A stretch of 64,000 nt of DNA from Afifellaceae bacterium (lineage in GTDB: Bacteria; Pseudomonadota; Alphaproteobacteria; Rhizobiales; Afifellaceae), in NCBI GenBank assembly GCA_028284625.1, contig JANQRH010000005.1, forward strand, positions 62,001 through 126,000, written 5' to 3'. The position numbers and the translations under genes are program-made. Positions 31,119 through 38,884 of the stretch are shown here, one piece after another. Positions within the stretch are counted from its first letter, which is position 1. Each line of letters begins with the position of its first letter. The notes beneath the pieces were generated by a model that made no database searches, was not told the origin of the DNA, and saw only the letters and a program-made list of their open reading frames with translations.

Positions 31119-32057
31119 ATGCCGCCGAAATCATCTTCTGTCACCGCCTCGATCCCAGCCTCGATCGACGACACCCTGACGCTCCTGTCATCCGCCGGCT
31201 ACATAGCCGACCGGGCGCTTGCGACCGTGCTGTTCCTGTCGCTGAAGATGGGCCGGCCGATCTTCCTGGAAGGTGAGGCGGGCGTCGGCAAGACGGAGAT
31301 CGCCAAGGTTCTGGCTGAGACGCTGGGGCGCAAGCTCATCCGCCTGCAATGCTACGAGGGGCTCGACGTCGCCTCCGCCGTCTATGAGTGGAACTACGCC
31401 GCCCAAATGGTGGAGATCCGCCTTGCTGAGGCTGCCGGCGACATCGACCGCGCCACCCTGTCGAAGGACATCTTCACCGACCGCTTCCTCATCAAGCGCC
31501 CGATCCTGCAGGCTCTTGAGCCTGACATCGCCGGCGCACCGATTCTTCTGATCGACGAGCTTGACCGTGCCGATGAGGCGTTTGAGGCGTTTCTTCTGGA
31601 GGTGCTCGCCGACAACCAGGTCACCGTGCCGGAGGTCGGTACCATCCGCGCCGACCATCCACCGATCGTTGTAGTGACCACCAACCGCACGCGCGAGATT
31701 CACGACGCGCTGAAGCGTCGCTGCTTCTATCACTGGGTCGACTACCCGGATGCGGAGCGGGAGCTGACGATCCTGACGACGCGCATCCCCGGCATCCGCG
31801 AGCGGCTCGCCGCGGAGGTGGTCGGCTTCGTGCAGCGGCTCCGCCAGGAGGATCTGTTCAAGCGGCCTGGGGTGGCGGAGACCATTGATTGGGCATCGGC
31901 GCTGACGGAGCTCGATCAGCTCGCGCTCGATCCCGCGACGATCAACGACACGCTCGGCGTGCTCCTGAAATACCAGGACGACATCGCACGCATCAGCGAC
32001 AGCCGCAGTAAAGCCATCCTCGACGAGGTCCGCGCCGAGCTCACGGCGGCGGAGTAG
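31119..32057 (+). CDS. MoxR-family AAA+ ATPase (CoxD-like)
   Basis: A cytoplasmic chaperone ATPase of 312 aa that works with VWA-domain proteins to mature metalloenzymes. Walker A GEAGVGKTEIAKVLAE, Walker B LLIDELDRADEAFEAFLLE, sensor 1 VVTTNRTREIHDALKRRC and a C-terminal lid are present. The next gene encodes a VWA protein, and XdhC and molybdopterin genes follow, which matches the coxDEF-type accessory set of aerobic CO dehydrogenase-family enzymes. Whether the client is a CO dehydrogenase, a xanthine dehydrogenase or another molybdo-hydroxylase is not visible here. Confidence 0.88.
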   Translation: MPPKSSSVTASIPASIDDTLTLLSSAGYIADRALATVLFLSLKMGRPIFLEGEAGVGKTEIAKVLAETLGRKLIRLQCYEGLDVASAVYEWNYAAQMVEIRLAEAAGDIDRATLSKDIFTDRFLIKRPILQALEPDIAGAPILLIDELDRADEAFEAFLLEVLADNQVTVPEVGTIRADHPPIVVVTTNRTREIHDALKRRCFYHWVDYPDAERELTILTTRIPGIRERLAAEVVGFVQRLRQEDLFKRPGVAETIDWASALTELDQLALDPATINDTLGVLLKYQDDIARISDSRSKAILDEVRAELTAAE

Positions 32058-32172
32058 GTTCTTCACGTCCATTGCCGGCCTCGTGCGCACCATTGTTCGG
32101 CCGGCGCCTTGAACCGTAACGCGGTTTCGCTAGCTTCAAGCTCATGACAACGCGGGCATTGTATTGAGCGGA

Positions 32173-33405
32173 ATGGAAAACGACTCGCCCAACGGCGCCG
32201 CCGCTAGCAAGGGCGGCCGCGTCGCCGACAATATCGTTTACTTCGCCCGCACGCTTCGGCGCGCCGGACTGCCGGTCGGACCGGCGGCCGTGATCGACGC
32301 CATCCGCGCCGTGGAGGCTGTTGGCCTTGCCTCCCGCCAGGACTTTTATTGGACGCTGCACTCAACCTTCGTGAAGAAGCGCGAGCATCGCGCAATCTTC
32401 CACGAGGCGTTTGAGCTGTTTTGGCAGCAGCGCGGTCTGCTCGACAAGATGATCTCCATGATGTCACCGCAGGCCGCGCCGAAGGAGCGCGAGAAGCCGC
32501 GCGCCGCCGAAGCGCGTGTCCGCCAGGCTATGTCGCCGGAGTCAGATCGCGAAGAGGATCAGCGTGAGGTCGAGTTCGACATGCGGCTGTCGGTGTCGGC
32601 CCGTGAAGTGCTCCAGCGCAAGGACTTTGCGCAGATGAGCATCGAGGAGATCGCCGAAGCCAAACGTGCTCTCGCCGCGCTCTTCCTGCCTGACGACAAA
32701 CTGCGCACCCGGCGACTGCAACGTGCGCCGCACGGCCGCTTCGACCCGCGCCGCACCATGCGCGTGTCGCTTCGCGTCGGCGGCGATATCATCATGCCCG
32801 CCTTTCGCGCCCGCGCCGAGCGCCGTCCGCCGATCGTCGCCATCTGCGACATTTCCGGCTCCATGACCCAATATTCCCGCCTCATGCTGCACTTCCTGCA
32901 TGCGCTGTCTGAGCGCCGCAAAGTGCACACCTTCGTCTTCGGCACGCGGCTCACCAACGTCACGCGACAGCTTCAGCGCAAGGATCCCGACGAAGCGCTC
33001 GCCGGCTGTTCCGATGCCGTTGAGGATTGGTCGGGCGGCACGCGCATTGCCTCCACGCTGCGCGCCTTCAACCGCGACTGGTCACGCCGCGTCCTGGGGC
33101 AGGGCGCCACTGTGCTTCTCATCACCGACGGCCTGGAGCGCGAGGAGCAGGAGGATGCCGGCAACGACCTGGCCGCGGAGATGGACCGTCTGCACCGTTC
33201 CTGCCGGCGCCTGATCTGGCTGAATCCGCTTCTGCGCTTTGAGGGCTTTGCCGCCAAGGCACGCGGCGTGCGCATCATGCTGCCGCATGTCGATGAGTTT
33301 CGCGCCGTGCATTCGCTCGAGGCGATTGGCGATCTGGTAGCCGCGCTGTCCGAGGGCGTGAGCGGTCGCGACACCGATCCGCGCCGCTGGCTGGACGCCG
33401 CATGA
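32173..33405 (+). CDS. VWA-domain protein (CoxE-like)
   Basis: A 410-aa cytoplasmic protein. The C-terminal half is a von Willebrand A domain with the MIDAS motif in VAICDISGSMTQYSRLM, then ATVLLITDGLEREE. The N-terminal half (DNIVYFARTLRRAGLPVGPAAV) is typical of CoxE proteins that pair with MoxR/CoxD ATPases. The ATG at 32173 is preferred over a TTG nine bases upstream, though the spacing to a ribosome binding site is poor for both. Confidence 0.88.
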   Translation: MENDSPNGAAASKGGRVADNIVYFARTLRRAGLPVGPAAVIDAIRAVEAVGLASRQDFYWTLHSTFVKKREHRAIFHEAFELFWQQRGLLDKMISMMSPQAAPKEREKPRAAEARVRQAMSPESDREEDQREVEFDMRLSVSAREVLQRKDFAQMSIEEIAEAKRALAALFLPDDKLRTRRLQRAPHGRFDPRRTMRVSLRVGGDIIMPAFRARAERRPPIVAICDISGSMTQYSRLMLHFLHALSERRKVHTFVFGTRLTNVTRQLQRKDPDEALAGCSDAVEDWSGGTRIASTLRAFNRDWSRRVLGQGATVLLITDGLEREEQEDAGNDLAAEMDRLHRSCRRLIWLNPLLRFEGFAAKARGVRIMLPHVDEFRAVHSLEAIGDLVAALSEGVSGRDTDPRRWLDAA

Positions 33406-33418
33406 GTAGGCATTGAAC

Positions 33419-34111
33419 ATGAATGCCGCCGCGGCACGCGACTATGTGCGCGCCAACCTGTCGCGCCGTCTGACGCGGTGGGAGATCGGTGTGGACGGCG
33501 CCATCCACGCCGCAGCGATCGTTGCAGCGCTGGTCGGCACGGCCGCCCTTCTTTGGATCGCGATCGCCCGCGGCAGCGCCGACGATATCGCCGCCTCTGC
33601 CATCTACGCCACGGGCCTTCTCGCCATGCTCGGTTGCTCGTGCGCCTACAATCTGGCGCGCTGGACGCGGCACGGAGATTGGCTGCGCTCGCTCGACAAC
33701 TCGGCGATCTTCATCATGATCGCCGGCACCTACACACCGTTCACCGTGCTCCATATGCAGGGCGCCTGGAGCCTCAGCCTCACTGGCGCCGTTTGGGCGA
33801 TTGCCGCGGCCGGCATCTTGGTGCGCCTTCTCAACGGCCGTCTCTTCGACCGCATCTCCATCGGGCTCTACCTGGCGCTCGGCTGGATGGGGCTCATCGC
33901 CCTCGCTCCGCTGGTCCAGGCGCTCGACAACGCTACGCTGATCCTGCTCGTCGTCGGCGGCGGGCTCTACACAATCGGCGTGGTCTTCCATCTGTGGGAG
34001 CGGCTGCCGTTCCAGACCGCGATCTGGCACACCTTCGTCGTCGCAGCAGCAGCGACGCACTACGCCGCCGTTGTCGTCAGCATCCTGGCGGCGTCTGCTG
34101 CGCCGGCGTGA
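33419..34111 (+). CDS. Haemolysin III / PAQR-family membrane protein
   Basis: A 230-aa protein with about seven hydrophobic segments. Family residues are present: GAIHAAAIVAA near the first helix, SAIFIMIAGTYTPFTVL in the third and the C-terminal AIWHTFVVAAAATHYAAVV, which carry the conserved Ser/Asp/His set of the CREST superfamily. The biochemical role of bacterial HlyIII proteins is unsettled (putative hydrolase or membrane-homeostasis factor). It starts 13 bases after the VWA gene, which suggests co-transcription with the molybdoenzyme maturation genes; a functional link is not established. Confidence 0.85.
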   Translation: MNAAAARDYVRANLSRRLTRWEIGVDGAIHAAAIVAALVGTAALLWIAIARGSADDIAASAIYATGLLAMLGCSCAYNLARWTRHGDWLRSLDNSAIFIMIAGTYTPFTVLHMQGAWSLSLTGAVWAIAAAGILVRLLNGRLFDRISIGLYLALGWMGLIALAPLVQALDNATLILLVVGGGLYTIGVVFHLWERLPFQTAIWHTFVVAAAATHYAAVVVSILAASAAPA

Positions 34112-34219
34112 ACGAAACGAGCCCACCGCTTGCGCGAAGCGTCCCGGGTGCATAGGTCTGAGGCAAGGCGCGCCGGCCCTTGATGCCGTGGCAGCGCCGG
34201 CTTGCGAGAGGGCACGCTG

Positions 34220-34555
34220 ATGACCGACACCCAATCCGAAGCCTATCCCGACGTCCTCGCCGCCGCTGAAGGCTGGCGCGGGGCAGGGCGGAATGTGGCG
34301 CTCGCCACGGTCGTGGAGACCTGGGGGTCGGCCCCGCGCCCAGTCGGCAGCCATCTCCTGGTCGACGAGGAGGGCAACTTCGAGGGTTCCGTTTCCGGCG
34401 GCTGCGTGGAGGGCGCCGTCGTCGGCGAGGCGCTCGATGTCATCGCCACAGGCAAACCGCGCATGCTGGAATTCGGCGTCGCCGATGAGACCGCGTGGCG
34501 CGTCGGCTTGTCGTGCGGTGGCAAGATTCGCGTCTATGTTGAGAAGGTCGAATAG
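34220..34555 (+). CDS. XdhC/CoxI N-terminal-domain protein
   Basis: A 111-aa protein consisting of the XdhC_CoxI domain: VALATVVETWGSAPRPVGSHLLV followed by FEGSVSGGCVEGAVV with a conserved Cys and GLSCGGKIRVYVE with a second. XdhC proteins bind molybdenum cofactor, help with its sulfuration and insert it into xanthine dehydrogenase-family enzymes. Here the usual single protein is divided into this piece and the Rossmann piece encoded by the next gene. ATG 34220 fits better than an upstream TTG. Confidence 0.88.
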   Translation: MTDTQSEAYPDVLAAAEGWRGAGRNVALATVVETWGSAPRPVGSHLLVDEEGNFEGSVSGGCVEGAVVGEALDVIATGKPRMLEFGVADETAWRVGLSCGGKIRVYVEKVE

Positions 34556-34573
34556 CGGCGCGGCAGGCGAACC

Positions 34574-35269
34574 ATGAAGCTCGACATCCTCAAAGCGCTG
34601 AATGCAGCACGGCGCGAACGCCGGGCGGCAATCCTCGTCACGGACACCGAGGGCGGCGACGCACGCCTCGTTCATGCCGAGGCGGCCGCCGCCGATCCGC
34701 TTGCGGCGGAGCTGGAGAAGCGGCTCCGCTCCGGCCGCTCCGGCATGCTGGAGGATGGCCGAACGTTTCTGACCGTGGAGGTGCCGCCGCCACGCATCGT
34801 CGTCATCGGGGCCGTCCATATCAGCCAGGCGCTCGCGCCCATGGCCAAGCTCGCCGGCTTCGACGTGACGATCATCGATCCGCGCACCGCCTTCGCCACG
34901 CCGGAGCGCTTTCCCGACGTCCAACTGATTGCCGAGTGGCCGGACGAAGCCATCAAGGCGGTCCCGCTCGACGCCTACACGGCCGTTGCTGCGCTCACCC
35001 ACGACCCGAAGATCGACGACACGCCGCTTCTCGCAGCACTTGAGGCGCAATGCTTCTATATCGGCGCGCTGGGGAGCCGCAAAACCCATGGTAAGCGCCG
35101 CGAGCGGCTCTTGGAGCAGGGTGCCTCCGCCACGCAATTGGAGCAGATCCACGCGCCCGTCGGTCTCGATATCGGGGCACAATCGCCGGCTGAGATCGCC
35201 GTCGCCGTCCTTGCCGAGGTGATCGCAGCACTCCGGCGGGGCAAGCAGGCGGAGCGGATCGCCGCCTGA
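34574..35269 (+). CDS. XdhC Rossmann-domain protein
   Basis: A 231-aa protein. The C-terminal two-thirds is the XdhC Rossmann domain: RIVVIGAVHISQALAPMAKLAGF, then DPRTAFATPERFP, YTAVAALTHDPKIDDTPLL and ALGSRKTHGKRRERL. The N-terminal ~70 residues resemble the second half of the XdhC N-terminal domain. It follows the XdhC N-terminal gene by 18 bases and is separated by 7 bases from the molybdopterin gene, so all three are one operon. Confidence 0.9.
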   Translation: MKLDILKALNAARRERRAAILVTDTEGGDARLVHAEAAAADPLAAELEKRLRSGRSGMLEDGRTFLTVEVPPPRIVVIGAVHISQALAPMAKLAGFDVTIIDPRTAFATPERFPDVQLIAEWPDEAIKAVPLDAYTAVAALTHDPKIDDTPLLAALEAQCFYIGALGSRKTHGKRRERLLEQGASATQLEQIHAPVGLDIGAQSPAEIAVAVLAEVIAALRRGKQAERIAA

Positions 35270-35276
35270 GGTCACG

Positions 35277-36890
35277 ATGAAGTTCGGCCCCGTACCGATC
35301 GCTGAGGCGGAGGGCGCCATCGCCGCCCATTCGCTGCGTCATGCCTCCGGAATCATCAAGAAGGGCACGATCCTCTCAGCAGAACTGATCGAAACCCTCC
35401 GCGCAGCAGGCATCGACGAGATCGTCGCCGCGCGCCTGGAGCCCGGCGATGTGCACGAGGACGAGGCCGCGCGCCGCGTCGCAGAGGTGCTGACCGGCAC
35501 GCACATCCGCCTCGACGAAGCCGGCACGGGCCGTTGCAATCTTTACGCGGAGGAGGCCGGCCTCTTCGTCGTTGATCGAAGCGCAATCGACGCACTGAAC
35601 CGCCTCGACCCCGGCATAACGATCGCAACGCTTGAGGAGTTCCGACCCGTCGAAACGGGACGCATGGTAGGGACGGTGAAGATCATCCCCTTCGCGGTTC
35701 CGTCTGCGGCCGTTGACGCGGCCGTCGCCCTGGCCAACGCGCCGATCCTGTCCATCGCGCCGTGGCGGCCGTTGAAAGTGGGTCTGGCAGCGACAACGCT
35801 TCCGGGCCTCAAGCCCAAAATCATGGATAAGACGCGGCGCATCCTGGAGGAGCGCCTGCAGCCGACCCGCGCGTCGCTACTTGATGAGGTGCGTGTTCCG
35901 CACGAGACGGCATCATTGGCCGACGCGCTGGGCAATCTTCGCGAACAGGGCGCCGACGTGCTGGTCGCCTTCGGCGCGTCTGCCATCACTGATCCCGCCG
36001 ATGTCATCCCAGCCGCCATAGAGGCCGCGGGCGGCCATGTGCGCCATGTCGGCATGCCGGTGGACCCCGGCAACCTGCTTTTGATTGGTGAACTCGATGG
36101 CCGTCCCGTGCTGGGTGCGCCGGGCTGCGCAAGGTCGCCGGTGGAGAACGGTTTCGACTGGGTCCTCAATCGCTTGCTTGCCGGCCTTGATGTGACGCCG
36201 GACGACGTTACGGGCATGGGCGTCGGCGGCCTCCTGATGGAGATCGTGTCACGACCCCAGCCGCGCGAGCCGGCAGCGCCGAGGCAAGACAACGTGGCGG
36301 CGATCATTCTCGCCGCCGGCCAATCGCGGCGCATGGGCGGCCCGAATAAGCTGCTCGCGCGCTTTGACGGTAAGCCCTTGATCCGCCGCGTCGCATCGAG
36401 GGCGCTTGCCTCTAAGGTGGAGCGGGTGATCGTGGTCACCGGACATCGCGAAGGCGACGTCGCCGCCGCTTTGGACGGCCTTAACGTTGAGATCGTGCAC
36501 AACGCCGACTATGCGGACGGCCTTGCCATGTCGCTGAAAGTTGGGCTGTCCGCCGTGCCCCAGGATGCCGGCGGTGCATTGGTGCTTCTCGCCGACATGC
36601 CGGAGATCACGACTGAAATGATCGACCGTCTGATCGATGCCTACAACGCGCAGCCGGAACCCGCGATCGTGCTGCCGACCATCGATGGCAAGCGCGGCAA
36701 TCCTGTGCTGTGGTCGCGGGCCTTCTTTCCAGAGCTGATGATGGTTACCGGCGACACCGGCGCCCGCCACATCCTGGCGCAGCACGAGGAATCGGTGGAG
36801 CGCGTGGAGATCGGCGCGGCCGCGGGTGTCGATGTCGACACGCGCGAAGCGCTTGCCGAGGCAGGCGGCTTGCTGTCGGAGGAGGCTTGA
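35277..36890 (+). CDS. Molybdopterin-binding / MobA-like nucleotidyltransferase fusion
   Basis: A 537-aa two-domain protein. Residues ~1-335 form a MoeA/MogA-like molybdopterin-binding region (FGASAITDPADVIPAAIEAAGGHVRHVGMPVDPGNLLLIGELDGR, with GAPGCARSPVENGFDWVLNRL; both runs longer than quoted pieces). Residues ~340-537 are a GT-A nucleotidyltransferase starting AAIILAAGQSRRMGGPNKL, as in MocA, which makes molybdopterin cytosine dinucleotide, the cofactor of CO dehydrogenase-type enzymes. VLLADMPEIT is the metal-binding segment. The fusion suggests coupled molybdate insertion and cytidylylation; that is inference. It ends the maturation cluster. Confidence 0.88.
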   Translation: MKFGPVPIAEAEGAIAAHSLRHASGIIKKGTILSAELIETLRAAGIDEIVAARLEPGDVHEDEAARRVAEVLTGTHIRLDEAGTGRCNLYAEEAGLFVVDRSAIDALNRLDPGITIATLEEFRPVETGRMVGTVKIIPFAVPSAAVDAAVALANAPILSIAPWRPLKVGLAATTLPGLKPKIMDKTRRILEERLQPTRASLLDEVRVPHETASLADALGNLREQGADVLVAFGASAITDPADVIPAAIEAAGGHVRHVGMPVDPGNLLLIGELDGRPVLGAPGCARSPVENGFDWVLNRLLAGLDVTPDDVTGMGVGGLLMEIVSRPQPREPAAPRQDNVAAIILAAGQSRRMGGPNKLLARFDGKPLIRRVASRALASKVERVIVVTGHREGDVAAALDGLNVEIVHNADYADGLAMSLKVGLSAVPQDAGGALVLLADMPEITTEMIDRLIDAYNAQPEPAIVLPTIDGKRGNPVLWSRAFFPELMMVTGDTGARHILAQHEESVERVEIGAAAGVDVDTREALAEAGGLLSEEA

Positions 36891-36938
36891 CGCTTGGCGC
36901 GGTCGAATCGCGCTATAGCCGAAGCAACGAGGAGCGTG

Positions 36939-37253
36939 ATGCGAGTACGACTTGCCATTGCAGCGTTCGCGCTGGCGACAGCACCTGCCGCGGCCGAAGA
37001 TCTGATCGCGGAGGGCCGTGCGCTAGCGGAGGAGAACTGCGCGAGCTGCCACGCTATCGGCGCCGGCGACGAGAGCGCTCACGACGACGCACCGGCGTTC
37101 CGGACGCTGTCGGCCAACTATCCCGTCGCCAACCTTGAAGAGGCTCTGGCGGAGGGCATCGTGAGCGGCCACCCCGACATGCCGGAGCTGGCGTTCCCGC
37201 CCGAGCAGGTGGCCGCGCTGATCGCTTATCTGGAGTCGGTGCAGCCGTATTGA
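36939..37253 (+). CDS. Small periplasmic class I cytochrome c
   Basis: A 104-aa precursor with a signal peptide MRVRLAIAAFALATAPAAAE and one haem site CASCH. A Met in HPDMPELAF is the probable sixth ligand, and the C-terminal helix EQVAALIAYLESVQ is typical. It lies 48 bases after the molybdopterin gene on the same strand and could accept electrons from the enzyme matured by that cluster, but such small cytochromes are often unlinked. ATG 36939 follows an AGGAGCG ribosome binding site. Confidence 0.9.
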   Translation: MRVRLAIAAFALATAPAAAEDLIAEGRALAEENCASCHAIGAGDESAHDDAPAFRTLSANYPVANLEEALAEGIVSGHPDMPELAFPPEQVAALIAYLESVQPY

Positions 37254-37373
37254 AGCTGGCAGCACTCTCAAGGAGAGGCTGCTAAGCTTTTGTAACTATT
37301 TGGAAATATCCAGAACCCACGCTATTGATTCTGTTTGGGCGCGTAGCAATAGCCCCCAGCGATGAGGGTCAAT

Positions 37374-37664
37374 ATGCGTGACTTGAGCGATCACGATTTT
37401 CGTACCGTGTTCTTGAGCGACAAGGCCGGCTATGGCCTCGCGACGGCCAACATCCTCTACCACATGCCGGAAAAGCCGAAGCTGCTGCAGACCTTTGTCT
37501 GGCAGTTCTACGACAATGCGCCGGACTATCCGCGGCTCGCCAAGTTCCTGGATTTCTGGGCCGCTGAGATCGACGGCATCATTTATTCCGTAGAGGTCGC
37601 CCACAAACGGCTCGCCAGGCAGGCGGAACTCCGCCACGCCCGCTTCCACGGGCTGCTGAATTAG
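37374..37664 (+). CDS. usg: Usg family protein
   Basis: A 96-aa protein with the Usg signature: TANILYHMPEKPKLLQTFVW, then QFYDNAPDYPRLAKFLDFW and an IDGIIYSVEVAHK stretch. Usg is found near trp genes in Caulobacter and widely in alphaproteobacteria; its function is unknown. ATG 37374 has GAGGG five bases upstream; an ATG four codons earlier is the alternative. Confidence 0.85.
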   Translation: MRDLSDHDFRTVFLSDKAGYGLATANILYHMPEKPKLLQTFVWQFYDNAPDYPRLAKFLDFWAAEIDGIIYSVEVAHKRLARQAELRHARFHGLLN

Positions 37665-37702
37665 CTGCACACGTCAGAAGAGGGGCGGTGCCGGACTGGT
37701 TG

Positions 37703-38740
37703 CTAATTCGGCACGGGCGTGATGACCACACCGTCCTGTTCCGGCGCACCCCAATAGACCGGTCCGACGATACGGACGGCGCGCCCGTCCGAACCGATGG
37801 TAACGGCGGCCGTCTCCGTGGTGTCCTTCTCTTCGGAAGCGCCGGGCACCAGGAGCCCCGCCCGGTTGGCGAGCGTCTCCGGATCCTCGCCTGGCGCCGG
37901 CCGCGGACGCGGCACGGGTGCGGCTACATCGGCGCGCGCCACCGAAGTCGGCGATTGCGACGCCTGCGCGACCACTGAATAGCCGCCTGGCGGACGGCAG
38001 GAGCAGGATTCGTCAAAGCTCTCCCGGTAACGGAAAGCCGTCGGCAGCGACGAGTAGATGTCGCCCGCCATAGACACCATGTTCTCCGGCCCGCCGCCGG
38101 GATTGGGGTGGTAGTAGAGACGGGACTCCGCGCCCGGGCACATGGCCTGGCATGCCTGGTCGTCAGTGGCGAACTGATCCGGCACCGTGGAGAAGCTGAT
38201 TGGGAAGTAATAGCCGTCGCAGGTACGCACGCACAGTGTTCGGTAGGTGCCGTGCGACTGATAGAAAGAATCGTCCTCCCATAGCCAGCGCCGGTCAGGT
38301 GCCGCCTCAAAGACGCTGCGTCCCGGCAGGTCACAGCCGCGCGCGTTCATGATCGAACGCAGCTCTTGAATCCGATAATCGTTGGCGTTGCCCGACCGTC
38401 GTCTGAGCTGATCAAGCCGCGCCAGATTGGCGTGCATCTCCTGAAGCTTGGGAACCAAGGTGCGGCAGACGCGACTTTGATCGCGCCGGAAGAGGAAGAA
38501 GCCGCCACCGAAACAACCGGCATTCTGCGCATGTTGCTCGGTGCGCGCGATCACCCTGGCCTGCTCATGATAGGCGCGATCGAAGCGCGACCGGTCGCTG
38601 CCACCGCTGCTGCCGCCGCTTTGCGACAGAAGGTTCATCATCTCCGCCTGCAGGGCAAAACAAGACCGGGCGTCCGCCCCGCCGAGCGCGGACAAGCCGG
38701 AAATCGTACTCACAAGGATCAGGGCGCCGAACCGGAGCAC
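37703..38740 (-). CDS. DUF2865 secreted protein
   Basis: A 345-aa exported protein of unknown function common in Rhizobiales. A signal peptide (LRFGALILVSTISGLSALGGADA) precedes a helical region, then the DUF2865 core with RTLCVRTCDGYYFPISFS, DDQACQAMCPGAESRLYY and SCSCRPPGG: eight or more cysteines that probably form disulfides. A Pro-rich linker (APVPRPRPAPGEDP) follows and the C-terminus ends in a short beta-like stretch. The start is a GTG with a perfect AAGGAGG seven bases before it, which outweighs an upstream in-frame TTG. Confidence 0.88.
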   Translation of the reverse strand: MLRFGALILVSTISGLSALGGADARSCFALQAEMMNLLSQSGGSSGGSDRSRFDRAYHEQARVIARTEQHAQNAGCFGGGFFLFRRDQSRVCRTLVPKLQEMHANLARLDQLRRRSGNANDYRIQELRSIMNARGCDLPGRSVFEAAPDRRWLWEDDSFYQSHGTYRTLCVRTCDGYYFPISFSTVPDQFATDDQACQAMCPGAESRLYYHPNPGGGPENMVSMAGDIYSSLPTAFRYRESFDESCSCRPPGGYSVVAQASQSPTSVARADVAAPVPRPRPAPGEDPETLANRAGLLVPGASEEKDTTETAAVTIGSDGRAVRIVGPVYWGAPEQDGVVITPVPN

Positions 38741-38884
38741 GCAACCTCCTTCCGCCCGTGACAAAGCCTGTGACTGGCGAATCGTATCGCCGCAATCTTT
38801 ACCGGATTATGCAGATTCCGACGATTTAAGGCGAGGGCAAGGCACGCAATCGGTGCGCCAAAGGACTTGCCGCCGGCCAAGCAT

